NCBI GenBank assembly: GCA_963277665.1
Contig: OY728147.1
Span: 1,260,083,424-1,260,147,423 of the forward strand
DNA length: 64,000 nucleotides
Reading direction: 5' to 3'
Source of the DNA: Viscum album
Taxonomy: Eukaryota > Streptophyta > Magnoliopsida > Santalales > Viscaceae
Shown: one piece after another, positions 14,161-25,990 of the stretch
How the letters are laid out: each line of letters starts with the position of its first letter
Numbering within the stretch: position 1 is the first letter of the stretch
Program-made: the position numbers and the translations under genes
The notes under the pieces: model-generated
The model's input: only the letters and a program-made list of their open reading frames with translations
Database searches by the model: none
Told to the model about the DNA's origin: nothing

Positions 14161-14439
14161 AACCAATCAAGTGCTAATCTCGCAACAGGATGGGTTAGCT
14201 TCAGTGGTTCTGATGATATTTTCCTATAGTATCTAGTGAATGGGGTTTTGTATCAACACCTCTTTAAGGTAAAGGTTTTGAGAATCCACATCAATTAGGG
14301 ATTTATACTTCTACCAAATGATCTATCCGAGGTGGTGTTCGTGACTGAGGAATTCAAGCCTCAGATATTGAGTGTTAGTAGATTGAAACTACTCAAGATA
14401 TTCTGGAATAATCCCAGGGTTGTGTTTTGGTCCATATAT

Positions 14440-14700
14440 ATGTAGTGAAGTTTATTCTTAAGGAGAAGAGTCCAGAGACTTCTACTATATTAGGTACTAT
14501 TCTAGTAGCCTCTAATATAGTTTCTTACCTTTTTTGATACAGGTTCATCACACTCTTTTATATTAGATGCAACAATGGAAAGTCTAAATCTAGTGATAGA
14601 ATAATCTAGTGGTGTGATGAATCTTGATACACCCATTAGGGTCAGATCAGAGAATATATTCTAGTGAAATGAGTGACCCATTAAGATAGGTGGGTCCAAC
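14440..14700 (+). pseudogene. Element B protease relic
   Basis: FDTGSSHSFI is readable at 14533-14562, with the catalytic DTG of retroviral-type aspartic proteases intact at 14536-14544. This is the best-preserved catalytic box in the element. The surrounding frame is open for only a short way, with stops upstream and downstream. The protease would cut the Gag-Pol precursor. Confidence 0.7.
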
Positions 14701-14979
14701 TTCCCATGGAACTTCTTCATCCTTAAGATGACTAGCTTTGATGTCATTCTCAACATGAATTGGATTATTCCTTATTGCGCCCTTGTAGATTAGTATTTCT
14801 GAAGGGTTTCATTCACATCACCTAAGGGAAGCACATATCTATATAAGGGAAAATAAGATATCCAGGTTATTCAAGATGGACTCGTGCATTCTAGGATGGG
14901 TAAGGTGATAGCCTAGATGTGGAGTCTCTTTATGAGAGATTAGAAATGTAGATTGTGTAATTCCCTCGTATTGTTGATT

Positions 14980-16330
14980 TTTTCAGGGATGTCTTACCTA
15001 GTGATTTCTTTGGTTTACCTCCCAAGAGAGAGGTGGAGTTCACCATACAACTAGTTCTAGGTGAGACAAAAATGTCTATTTCTCCCTATATGATGACACC
15101 TACAGATCACCACGAACTTAAGAATTAGTTGGAAGATATTGAGGCCAAGTGTTTTATCTGACCGAGCACATCCCCATGGAGTTCCCCTATCATTTTATTC
15201 AAGAAAGAGGATGATGAACTTAGATTATGTGTGGATAACTGACGATTGAACCATATTTTAGTGAAAAAATGATATCCACTACCTAGTATAGAAAACATCT
15301 TTGAATAGATTCAAGGAGCAACAATTTTATCTAAGATCGATTTGAGGTCGGGAAACCATTAGGTGCATGTAAGACCATCATACGCACCACATACAATGTT
15401 ATGATGTTGGTATAGATTGTATGAATATTTGGTTATGAATTTTGACCTGATGAATGTTTCATAAGACTTTACAACTATGATGAATTGGGTTTCCCCCCAT
15501 ACTTGTTTTAATTTGTGGTAGTATTCATTCACAACATCTTATTGTATTCTCAAACCAGACATGACCATGAAAACCATATTGAGGTTATACTCAATACACT
15601 AAGATAGAATCATTTATATGCTAAGACTAGAAAATTCCACGTCTATATTAGTAAGGCTCACTTATTGGGTCATATTATTTGATAGTTAGGCGTATCTATT
15701 GACCCAAAGAAGGTAAGTTCCATGGTTTCCTGGTAAAAGACCAAGAATTTTTTTGATATAAGAAGATTATCGGGGATATAGGGATATTATAGGTGATTCA
15801 TTAAGGATTTATCATGCTTAGTAGCACTTATTACAAGCCTAACTGAGAAGGGTTTGAAATTCATCCAGTCTGAAGCTTGTGAGATAGATTTTATGAAGTT
15901 AAAGAGAATAATTACTTCAGTTCTGATCCTGAATCTTCCTAATTCGGAAAGAGGGTATACTATTTACTGTGACACATTAAGAATCGGTATGGGAGAGGTG
16001 TTGATATAGCATGACTGGGTTGTGGAGTACATGCCCTACTAGTTATGGCCTCATGGGTGGAGTTTTCCCACGCACGACCTCAAGATGGACACAATTCTCT
16101 ATGACCTACCATATTGGAGGCATTATATATTGGGTGAGAGGTTCGTTGTTTACATAGATCAAAAAATTATCAAATACCTATATACATAGTGTGACTTGAA
16201 TCTAAGGCAGCACAAGTGGGTGGAAGACCCATAGTCATTTGATTTTGAGCATTCTTATACACCCTGAAAGGGAAATTCTATGGCTGACGCCCTAAGCTAG
16301 AAGACTCATAAAAACTCTTTCCTGTAGGAT
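14980..16330 (+). pseudogene. pol: Element B reverse transcriptase and RNase H relic
   Basis: RT begins near 15000 (DFFGLPPKREVEF), continues with PWSSPIILFKKEDDELRLCVDN near 15175-15240 (written here only as a landmark) and SKIDLRSG near 15335. The catalytic box, normally F-I-D-D, reads FIHN at 15524-15535, so both metal-binding aspartates are lost. RNase H follows: YTIYCDTLRIGMG near 15955 holds the first aspartate. NLRQHKWVEDP near 16200 and ADALS near 16285 mark its end. Stops occur throughout. Domain order and spacing agree with Ty3/Gypsy. Confidence 0.8.
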
Positions 16331-16549
16331 AGTAGTGAGTGGAAGTTTATGGATCTATTTTTTGAGATGCACTTGGATGTTTAGGAATAGTATGAGAAAC
16401 CAGTTTTAGCAGATCTAGTGGTGATTTTGTCCTTTTTGGAGTGGGTTTAGATGAGACGAATATTAGAACCTAAATGCCTCTTCTCGAGGGGGAGTATCTC
16501 AGGTGAGAACCTTCCACTTGGTTGGGTTTTTGATAAAAATGATATCTTA

Positions 16550-17895
16550 ATCTACCATAAGAATATATGGGTGCCTTCTAATATACGATAAGATTTGATA
16601 TTGGAATCTCATGACTCTATTTGGTATGTTAACCATGGTATTACCAAGATGTACCAATACATACATCGATAGTATTAGTAGCCATGAATAAAGAGGTAGA
16701 TTACAGGTTTCATCACTCGGTGGTCCACCTATCAACAGGTGAAGGTAGTGCACCAGTGACCTACTGGACTTATACATCTTATATCCTTTCTGGAGAGGTA
16801 ATGGAATGACATCACCATGGATTTCATGATGGGTTTTCTGAGATCCCCTCGAGGAAGCGATGTAGTATGGGTGATCATTGATCGGTTGACCAAGGTTTCA
16901 CATTTCCTATCTACCTGGGAAACCTTCTTAGTTGATGAATTAGGGAGGCTATGTGCCTGGAAGATTATTCACCTTTATGGTGTTCCCAATTATATCATTT
17001 CAGACCTATATTCCCTATTTAAATCATGGTTTTAGAAGGTTCTATAGAAGGAACAAGGTTCATAGGTGATATTGAGTACAACTTATCACCCTTAGACCTA
17101 CGAGTAGTCTGAAAAGATAATACAGGTGTTGGAGGACATCCTTCGGGCATGCGTCCTTGATTTTGGAGGTTCATGGGTGAAATACATACCTCTCATAAAT
17201 TTTTACTACAATAAAAAATTTAAAGAAATGATTCATATGGATTTGTATATATACCTTTATGGTAGGATATTCCATTCCCCTATATTCTATTTAGAGTATG
17301 GGGAGGTACTGCTTCTAGGTCCTCATCTCTTTCAGGAGAATATAGAGAAAGTACAACTAATTTAGAAGTGTATGTATATAGATCAGTCTTTCTAGAAGTC
17401 TTATAATGATTGTCTCTATTGAACTATAGAGTTTGAGGTGAGACATCAGGTCTTTCTATGTGCATCTCGTAAATTGGTTCATAGATTAATTCAAAGACAG
17501 GGAAAATTATAACCCCATTTTTTCGAACCTTTTGAGATAGTGGAGAGATTAAGGATGGTAGCCTATTAGTTGTTGTTATCTTAGAGGTACCATGCCCTGA
17601 AAAATGACTCCCTTGTATTGTATCATCATCAATATCATTCCTAATCGTCTCATTTGTATGAAATTGAGGACAAATATATGGAATAATATATATCCTTTGT
17701 GGAGAATATGATGCATATCATTGATCAGAGCATGAAGGATCTCCGAGGTTGGTTGGTTCCACTAGTCTGGGTGATATGGAAGTAGACCATTTACAGGAAG
17801 AGACCTGGGAGCGGGAGGTATATGTACATTCATAGTGGCTAAATTATTTATCAGATGACATTTTACCAAACGTATAAGGCAAAATCAACAACAAA
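16550..17895 (+). pseudogene. Element B integrase and chromodomain relic
   Basis: The zinc-binding part is worn (YQQVKVVHQ near 16731 remains). The core is clear: ITMDFMMGFLRSPRG from about 16811 holds the first aspartate, and IISDLYSLF near 16995 holds the second. After stops, SEKIIQVLEDILRACVLDF near 17110-17165 holds the glutamate. Near 17695-17850 the text reads IIDQSMKDLRGW, then LVPLV, then in another frame EETWERE. This order matches the chromodomain of plant chromoviruses, which targets integration to heterochromatin. Stops and frameshifts make it inactive. Confidence 0.75.
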
Positions 17896-17900
17896 TTGTC

Positions 17901-17915
17901 TTAAGGAGGTGAGGT
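17901..17915 (+). other. Polypurine tract of B
   Basis: TTAAGGAGGTGAGGT directly abuts the TG of the 3' LTR. Purine-rich runs here serve as the plus-strand primer. Confidence 0.65.
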
Positions 17916-20589
17916 TGTAATGTTCCAACTCTTTGGAGAGGTAAAAATTATATTTTTAATGTTTAAAACATCTTTTTTAATTATAATCCTGGGATATAGT
18001 GGACAAGTAATGGTTTAAGATATTATGGGGCTCATTCAAATCCTAGAGTTTTGAAAAATGGGAAGGTAGTCTGAGCTGCATGGTTAGTGCATGGTCAGTA
18101 CTAACCATGTGACTCAACCATGTGAGGTTCCCAATGTTTAGGGTGAGCTTTACAGTTTGTATAAAACTATGAAGAATGAGGTATATTCCCATATAGGATT
18201 GAAGTCCCCCTTAGATAGTGGCTTCTTCATGTCTTGTGCACAGTTGGAAAAGTCGTACTCCTAAACCGGGCAGGGTTACTCTAGAAGTAGAACCGGGTGC
18301 ACATTTTTTACAATCATGTGAGAAACCATGTGGCCTAGTAAATAAAATTAAAATTATAATTTTTCCCTTGAAATGTTTTAAAACCCTAAAACTTCCCCCC
18401 TTTGTTTTTCTCCTCCAGAAGCTACCCGATAGATCACCTCGTCCTCTCTATAGGGATTTTGATCCCTCCTCCACATGAACTTTGAATCCTTCTCCATTGG
18501 GTGAATTGGAAAGCTTAAAGTAATATCTACACTCATATTCCTTCCATTATTCCTTTCTCTTATTATCTAATTCATGATTTAGGCGTGACAAATTTTTTCC
18601 CTATTTTTAGGGATTTTGAGGATTCTTCCATTATCTTTTGTTCAAGATCGATTTAAGGTTTGAAAAAGGATGAGTGTTCTTCTACAAACCTAATATCGGT
18701 GGTCTATATTATTTCTCTATGTTTCATCACTTATACATATTATGCCATTGTTCCACATGCCAAACCCATATTGTGTAACTTCTAAATTGAAAAAGTAATG
18801 TCTCTAAATGATTTTTCATTTCTATTTCGACCTTAGATCATGGTGAAATACATCTTAGTGTGTTTTACTTGTTTTAGGACACCCATATGGGTGTGTCTCT
18901 CATTTTTGGTCCTCTTATCACCATTTTAACTTGTTAAACACCCCTATTGGAGTGTGGTTACCTTGTAATAAATGCCTTAAACAAATGAATTTAGTTAAGA
19001 TGAATTATAGGCCATGAGTTAGGCTTCCATGCATTACAAATTATTCCCCATTCCTCATACCTTATGGTTAAATTTTTATGATTTATGCTCTATAATTTGT
19101 TTCTTATTCTTATTGTCATGTGATTGGTGATTGTTTCTAATGCCTTATGCCCTAATTGCTTGTATTTAATGAAATGGTTGTGATAGTTTGTTTAACGTGT
19201 GATAAATATAATTCCATTTTGTAAAAGTATGTGATATTGATTCCAATGACTTGTTGATGACATGTGATAAAAAATTCTATACCTTATCTGCTTGTGGTTT
19301 GGGAGTTAACACACATCCTAAATTAAGGACCCCATTGATGGGATCACTGTGTTTGGAACTTTGATCTGTTAGATGCACCAGGAGTGATACTTATCTCGCC
19401 ATATGTGGTATCTTCAGGAGGTTTACTTATACTCATGATTGATGCCAATTCACTATGGGAGGAACCATGAATAGGATCATTATAAAGATGGCTATACCAT
19501 GCCTTGGGGGATACTTGGTCCCCTAAGTGAGATACTAAGGATGAGCTGAGTTGCTATAATTACACCATGATGAAAGTGACACGAGGGATGCCTTTTAGGG
19601 TCTCCTTGGCTAGGGTCTGCCATATTGGGTAATTCAGTGGTTCCTGTTGCAACCCTTGGCATCCCTTTATGGATCAAATTGGATGGGTGATTCTAGATTT
19701 TATGACTGCCTTGATTGATTTACATGTGATGACTTATTATTAAATTGTGGGATTTCTCGATTAATATCCTAGGGATGCATCCTTCAAGGCAAAATAAAAT
19801 ATTGGTGTCTGTCTACACATAATGCTTTATTCATGATGACCCATGTACATACCTTATCATATTTTTATAGGGTACCCTAGTTCAAGGACATCTATATTAG
19901 GCTGAAGTAAGTAGTGGTGGTCAGTTGTCGGAATGGAACCTATTGCTTCATGTTTTATTTATTTATTTCATTTCATTTACTATTCTCAGTACACTATTCA
20001 TTTTATATTTGACAGATTGGATTGATCTAGACACTGTGGGTGGTGGCCTAATGAGTATATATTATCTGATACTTTGGATGACCTTGGTACCCAAGTAGAG
20101 TTTATGATTGAAATTATATATAAAGGGAAACAACTTTCTTTCAATGTTTTGTTGTCATTTATAGGATGGAGTAAGGGAGAAGAGGACTGATCCAATGCTC
20201 GTGATACTAGTAGTATCTAATTTTTCCCTTCATTTCATTTTTTATATCATGTGGTATATGAATTTGTCCCATGTTCCCCATATAATCATTTTTTATAGCT
20301 ACATGAAATCTTGGTCATTATCTTTGGCATCTATTATTTCTGATTTAGTTTCTGCTGATTTATTTATGTAATTATTACTTCTAATATGGTGGGTTATGAG
20401 TTCAGTTGTTATAGTTTACGTTTCTTCTATTTATATATTTTAATTAATACTGTGTTCCACTCTGATATGTGAGGGAATATTCTTCTCATGAGCACATCCT
20501 AGGCCCTTGCTTCCAGTCCAGGGTGATATGCTATAGAGTCCCTGGAAGAGGAGAAAGTGGGTTGGTATTTAGAAGGTTTTGGCCTCTAT
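17916..20589 (+). repeat. Element B 3' LTR
   Basis: Begins TGTAATGTTC immediately after a purine-rich tract. An inverted repeat, CATGGTTAGT at 18079-18088 and its complement at 18100-18109, could form a 10-bp stem near the LTR start. The 5' LTR has the left arm but a damaged right arm. The last ~100 bp are strongly diverged from the 5' copy, so the right edge is uncertain by a few bases. I set it by the GAATC duplication. Confidence 0.8.
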
Positions 20590-20594
20590 GAATC

Positions 20595-22720
20595 TATCAC
20601 CTATTATTTTTATTTGATATCTTTGTTTTCATAACTATGTAGAAAAATTAATTTTCCAATATCATTGACATATTCATGACCTATGGAATGTGGAGTGGAA
20701 AATCCATAAATTTTGTTAAAATTGTGACTTTAATTATAATAAAACAATGATTGAGAAGAAGGAATATCTAGATATATGGATAGGCATGTAGAATAAATAA
20801 TTTTTCTTTGAATAGATATGCTATCCACTGATCCATGTCCAATCAAGTATTTAAAAATTTGATGCAATTGGTTCTAAAGTGTCCAAAAGAATCTAAAATC
20901 AAAAGAATACATTCTTATTTTTGGTGGCAAGATCAACCTAATCAAAAGTGTTCTATTCCGATCCATGTTCTATATTTCTATATTGAAAAAATAAATCATT
21001 TATAGGCTATATATGATAAAATCAAACTTCCTTTGGGACATTAACGATAATAAATAATTTCATTAGATTATATGGAAAACCTTAACTCTCTAAATAGAGG
21101 TGGGGGTCTCGATTTTCTTATCTTGTTTGAAAAACTGAAGGATCTTTAAGAAAATATAGAAGATAAATATTTTTAGTAAACCTACTTATGGGTTAATTAC
21201 ATCCAATCCATTCATGGTAATTTCAATGAGGTGGTTATAAGGAATAAAGGTTGCCTATCCTCTAAGATTTTAAAAAAAACTACATCAATCTACCATACAA
21301 TTATAGAACTAGTAACATGGGTGGGGGTAATGGGGATGTATCTTTATAGCATGGTTAGTGGGTGGGATCAAATATATTTTTTCTAGGGTATTTGCTCTAT
21401 AATATTATTGTTGTAGAGGAAATGTCATATCCAACCTTTTTGAATGAAGTGGAATACACGTACAAACTTCTGATAGAAAATGATATTTTTATAACATCTA
21501 CATGGGATTAGCCAAATTATATTCCAATATATAATGGTAATTTCTATTTATATACGTTTTGATTGTATAAAAAGGGACCAATGACTGAGTTATGATGGTC
21601 GGGACATATATAGAATAAGGTAATCGCCAACCAAATGTGATTTCTAATTTTGAGGAACAAAATAAATTCATTACCATGTGATTCATTAGAAAAAATGTGA
21701 CGTATCTCTCTTGGATCTAAATAAAGGTGTTTTATATCTTTATAATTTGAATCTAAAAAACAAATTTTTAATAAAATAATGTGATATATTTGAATTTGGA
21801 GGTATTTTTAAGGAATTATGGATGTTCATGCAAGGCTGAAATAATTCGAGGAATTGCTGGGTACTTAGCATATTGGCGGGTTGAACCATCATGGGAATTA
21901 TATGCACCTATTAATTATAGATTATGCATGTTGTAGGATCAAGATTAGGTGCAATGAAGTGAAAAAAAAGGGCTATGAATCTCTAATTAGATGGAATTAT
22001 ACACCACTTCCTTTCCCTTGTCCATGATCTAGTGTGTGGTATCAAGGATGAAGTCTGAGGATATTTGTAACATTAACTATGGATAAAGAATATATATTTA
22101 GAGAATAACATATAGATAATCTCCATGGGATGATGGATTTTATAGTAGTCTCTACTTTCTAGGTATAATCTCAACACAGATAGTTTGGACTGCAACAAAT
22201 CGATGGATAGGGGAGGGGATATACGTGATCAATGAGGTTTAATCATTATATAAATTGTATCCAAATTTAGTCATGGAACCCATATCAAAATTGAGGTGAT
22301 GTCTCTACACTTTTTTATTTAAAATATACTGAGAGAGGAACATTAAAATTATGAGTGTTAAACTTTATGCGACAATCATTTTTATTTTTTTTAAATAAAT
22401 AGAATCGTCCACTGGTCTATTTGGTATCTAATATGGGGTTGTTATTATATGAGATAATGTGGTACTAATATCATCCATACCTCGAGAAAAAAAAACATGT
22501 TGGTAGAATCTTTGGTCTTCCATGGTTAGTTGAATATATATATGTAGATAGTTTTATATCTCATAATTATCCCCTTTCCATGTAAATGGTCTACTTGTCC
22601 TATTTATCTGGGACTACATTTTTTTCATCTACATTGATGGTGTAGATTTTTGTTATTTTTATCCTATATATACGCAATATTTATTCAATAAAAGTAATAA
22701 TTTTTTTTCATAAAAAAAAA
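20595..22720 (+). pseudogene. LINE ORF2 relic, C-terminal part and 3' tail
   Basis: At 20920-21048 the frame reads FGGKINLIKSVLF, continues through a stop and ends near KSNFLWD. This is the post-RT region of plant LINEs, where a conserved glycine-x-isoleucine-x-leucine-(I/V)-K-S block is followed by an F-L-W-G/D block. The FADD box that should lie between the two LINE pieces is not recognisable, so sequence was probably lost or eroded near the insertion point. From about 21300 to 22680 I recognise nothing further. The tail has AATAAA at 22687-22692 and an A-run up to 22720. Confidence 0.65.
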
Positions 22721-22736
22721 TCAATACCAACAGCCC

Positions 22737-23813
22737 CAAAACCAAGCATAACCATGTTTGAAAATTATTTTCATCATTGATTCATTTTTTAAATTGGAAA
22801 AAAATTTCAATATGTGAAAATAATGATTTTAAAATATTTAAAACCAATTATGAAAATTGTAAAGAAAGAAATATTCATATGAAAAATCCTTTAATTTACA
22901 AGAATCATAAAATGTGTTAATCGAGCCTTCCCAAAAATCTACTCAGAATTAGGTCTTTCAAAGTAATTCAATGATGTGACCATTAAATAACTAAATTCAT
23001 ATTTCAATTTGCAAAAAAAGTTTTGAACCTTTAAAATTGAATTAATGATCCATTCTCATGAAAACCCCCCTTTCCAATTTATTGAAAACTCAATAAAGTA
23101 ATCATCCTTTGCTATAACTACCAAAATATAATATGTATCATTGAATGACATTTAAAAGCCACCAAAAAGAACAAAAAATCATAGATTTCATTTTAAGGGG
23201 AGATTCCTAAGAAACCTACTTCAATAATCATTGTTGTTATCAATTGTGATGTTAATCAACCACAACACATCCTGAAAATTGAGAGAAATCCAAGAGGAAT
23301 CCATAAAAACCCTAAAACCAAGAAATCCAAAATTCTAAAATGAGTGGAATGAAACCCTAGGTCACCGAGACCGTGATAGGAATTTAATGAGGATGAAGAA
23401 GAAAAGGAAAAGAGGAAGATTTTTGGATGGACTTAATAGACTAATATACCTTAAACTTGAATAAATCAAAATAGAATCACCATGTAGATGATGGGGAATG
23501 AAGGGAAGATATGCCACTATTGCTTGTGTCAAAATGGGGGAAAAGGAGACCCCAAAAGGTCATAATTAAAAAGGGAAAAATTGGTTTTCCATAAAATTCA
23601 TTAGCCTTATAGAGAGCATTCTGAATGTGAAAAACACTTCCAATCCATGAATTAATTGAACCTAATAATTTTATGGGGGTGAAATGCTGCTGGTTTAGAT
23701 CTTCAGTTACCCAGACCCTTCAAAAACACTCAAAAAACAACTGAAACACCAAGGAACTCAAATGTAAACCCAAAATAATTAAATAAAATTTAAAGAGTGG
23801 TTATGATGTGACA
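22737..23813 (-). repeat. Element A right LTR (5' LTR on minus strand)
   Basis: Aligns with 4428-5521. On the minus strand it starts TGTCACATC at 23813. The decayed primer site lies at 22722-22732, just past its other end and right after the LINE tail. The LINE therefore appears to have inserted almost at the primer site. Confidence 0.6.
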
Positions 23814-23934
23814 CTCTATTTAATTTAGCCACATTTTTATCCCCATATAAGTAAAAATAGGTAGTTAAGGCAACCATTAAATATAAACCATCAATATTTA
23901 GTGATAAATTTAGATCCTTTTATTCCAAATTCTA

Positions 23935-23962
23935 CTAAATATAGTAAATTTACTATATTTAG
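23935..23962. repeat. Perfect 28-bp palindrome
   Basis: The 14 bases from 23935 (CTAAATATAGTAAA) are followed at once by their exact reverse complement, with no spacer. It lies in the CACTA relic about 120 bp inside its left limit. It could extrude as a cruciform or be a transposase-binding inverted repeat. A simple AT-rich coincidence is less likely at this length, but cannot be excluded. Confidence 0.9.
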
Positions 23963-24006
23963 AGATGGTTTTAATTTCCTTTAAATGATTACTAGTCGAT
24001 AGAAAC

Positions 24007-24057
24007 ACCTCTAAATAGATATGCGTATTTAAAACCACCATGAATATTACTGGTACT
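24007..24057. repeat. CACTA-like subterminal motif, second copy
   Basis: Same order of motifs as 2856-2912 (CACCTCTAAAT, then AACCACCATGAAT after a short gap), in the same orientation. It lies next to TNPA-like coding sequence. Confidence 0.4.
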
Positions 24058-24269
24058 AAAAATGACCGAATATTATCCTAGTCCAATCTATCATAAAACA
24101 ATATAAAAAATATATAAAAAAATCATCATACAAATATATTATAATACTGATTATAATTTCAATACATCAACAATAAACATTACATTTGATACAACATAAA
24201 TAGATTACATTATAATGTACAAGAAGTTATGTTTTAAAAAATGTCAATAAACACATCTATCATATCTTA

Positions 24270-25990
24270 TATACTCTATATAGATGCATGCTCCTCGCTC
24301 TCCATTACCCATTCATGTTGTTGATCATCACCTCCTTCCCAACTTCCCACCTATGGTTCCTGTATTTAATTTAATTACTCTCAAATCAATAATAATCATA
24401 TTAAATGAATAATGAATGAGATAAAATATAAATGATGATGCATACACTTTAACTACTTCCAAATAAATCAATAATGAAATTATATGTTTGATACTTCATT
24501 TGGAGTAACAATTTAGAAAATGAAGAACCATGATCATCTTTAATTGGTTTAAATAATTATTTCTTGGGATGAATACTTATAAAACATAATTCTTAAACTA
24601 TGTGAAAATAAATAAATATGAATATTTCTCATATATAATTTCCCATAAAATATTTTTTGACATAATACCAAATATGAATGAAAAATTACTTCTAGACTAA
24701 TTAAAACTACATCTGTGGATCATTTTTTAAAATTTGTACATATTCATTTAAAAATAGATCATATTATGATATTTGTTTAATCATAGGTCAATCAAAATAA
24801 TTCTCCACAAAACCCCTAAGAAAACCTTCTCATAACTCATTTTATCTAAATCACACGAGGAAAGTTATAACATTTGATTTAAATTTAGTGTAACTAATGT
24901 TATAATAATCCATCATTGGTATCCATGAACATTCCCATAAAATCCTATGAGCCACTATCTGATTCATGAGACTCATTACTCAATTCAACCCATCACAAGG
25001 CTCTAATACTTGGTGCTTGAAAATTTTTATCTCATAACCAGTATTTTAACACTGAAAACTAACCAAACCATAACTAAGACCATCCTTACTATGATATCCT
25101 CTAAATGAGACAAAATATGAAACTTTTTTACCTAATTTTTAGATTCTACATTCTTCCCCAAGTAGGAGAAGTATACCATCCCATGATGAACTTAAATCAT
25201 AATAATAATGAAAATAAAGATCTATATTTACATACATGAATATATTTAATCAAATTAAATTTCTATATTTTCATTTTAAGCCCTTAATTGAATTTCAAAT
25301 AGTAAATAATAAAGTGTTTGTGTAAACATTTAAGAATATTTTATTGTGTACATTATAGTTGTGTATTAAGATTATTTTTCAATATTTTTTGAACAAAAAA
25401 ACAACTACTAAAATAATGAATATAAGTGTAAATTTATGAAGTATAATGATCTTGAAACCACTATGATTGTTGCTTTTTATTCTAGAATACATTCAGTCAT
25501 CCTATGAAATATAGTATCCCATGCACTCTCTAATGTAGAGAGATGATAATTATGAATTTTAATAAATGATCCTTTATATTCAACATTATTTTTTAGCACA
25601 CAAATGTCCTTTTGTGTACCAGGATCAAAAAAACCTGTAACCACCTCCCTCCTACTGACATCATCAATGAAAATGTATGTCAACTACCAAATACTAGCGA
25701 TGGAGATGGTCCAAGACCCATCCCCCTCACATGAACATAATGATTATTTCTGAGAACTAGAGCCACAACATCTTACAAGGATATCAGAACTGATATAATA
25801 GGGTTAGAATCCCACATCTCTTTGAGTTTACATTGAAAACTGAATAATACTAAATTGTAAAGTAATTTAGTAACATCCACTAATAATTAAATTTTTTTAC
25901 ACCAATATTTTTTTGGAGGATCATTGGCATAACTACCATCTTTTTTATAATCATCAAACTATGACTCTACCCTTCTAATAGAATGAACTA
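24270..25990 (-). pseudogene. TNPA-like (En/Spm, Transposase_24 type) relic
   Basis: On the minus strand, 25905-25965 reads KDGSYANDPPKKYW, and about 25700-25760 reads VLRNNHYVHVRGMGLGP. Both fit the conserved C-terminal part of plant En/Spm TNPA-type proteins, which have a K-D-G-x-(W/F)-V-(D/N) block and then a V-L-G-x(3-6)-G-Y-V-R-G-L-G-x-G-P block. A 68-codon open frame follows at 25477-25683 in a different frame. A GC-richer patch at 24290-24360 may be the last exon. Introns and decay prevent a gene model. The family assignment rests on two short blocks recognised from memory of the family pattern. Confidence 0.45.

Larger units (their letters stand above)
9421..20589 (+). mobile_element. 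Element B: Ty3/Gypsy chromovirus, complete but decayed
   Basis: Two direct LTRs (9421-12125 and 17916-20589) flank a primer site, gag, protease, RT, RNase H, integrase and a chromodomain-like segment, in Gypsy order (RT before integrase). A purine-rich tract precedes the 3' LTR. The 5 bp before it are GAATC (9416-9420), and GAATC follows it (20590-20594). The element sits inside a LINE reverse transcriptase. The LTRs look roughly three quarters identical by eye and the coding part has stops in every domain, so it is an old, dead copy. Long LTRs with a chromodomain suggest the Tekay/Del branch. Confidence 0.85.
8230..22720 (+). mobile_element. 5'-truncated LINE, split by element B
   Basis: Two plus-strand pieces, 8230-9420 and about 20590-22720, carry consecutive parts of a plant LINE ORF2 reverse transcriptase. 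They are separated by the complete LTR element B. The 3' end has an AATAAA signal at 22687-22692 and a short A-run ending at 22720. No endonuclease domain is seen upstream of about 8400, so the copy is 5'-truncated, as is usual for LINEs. Its left edge is approximate. The sequences beside the two ends (around 8216-8226 and 22724-22735) share AA(T/C)AGCCC and may be a worn target-site duplication. Confidence 0.65.
4428..23813 (-). mobile_element. Element A: old minus-strand LTR element, interrupted by a LINE
   Basis: Two direct repeats of about 1.1 kb (4428-5521 and 22737-23813) bracket the region and align along their length with many substitutions. On the minus strand both begin near TGT and follow the pattern of the other LTR starts in the window (TGTCACATC in the right copy). 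Just inside the right copy, 22722-22732 read on the minus strand is TGTTGGTATTG, a decayed Met-type primer site. This puts the element on the minus strand with its 5' LTR on the right. The possible target duplication is imperfect (ATCTA at 4423-4427, CTCTA at 23814-23818). No gag or pol domain is visible in the 2.7 kb interior, so it is either non-autonomous or gutted. Confidence 0.55.
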
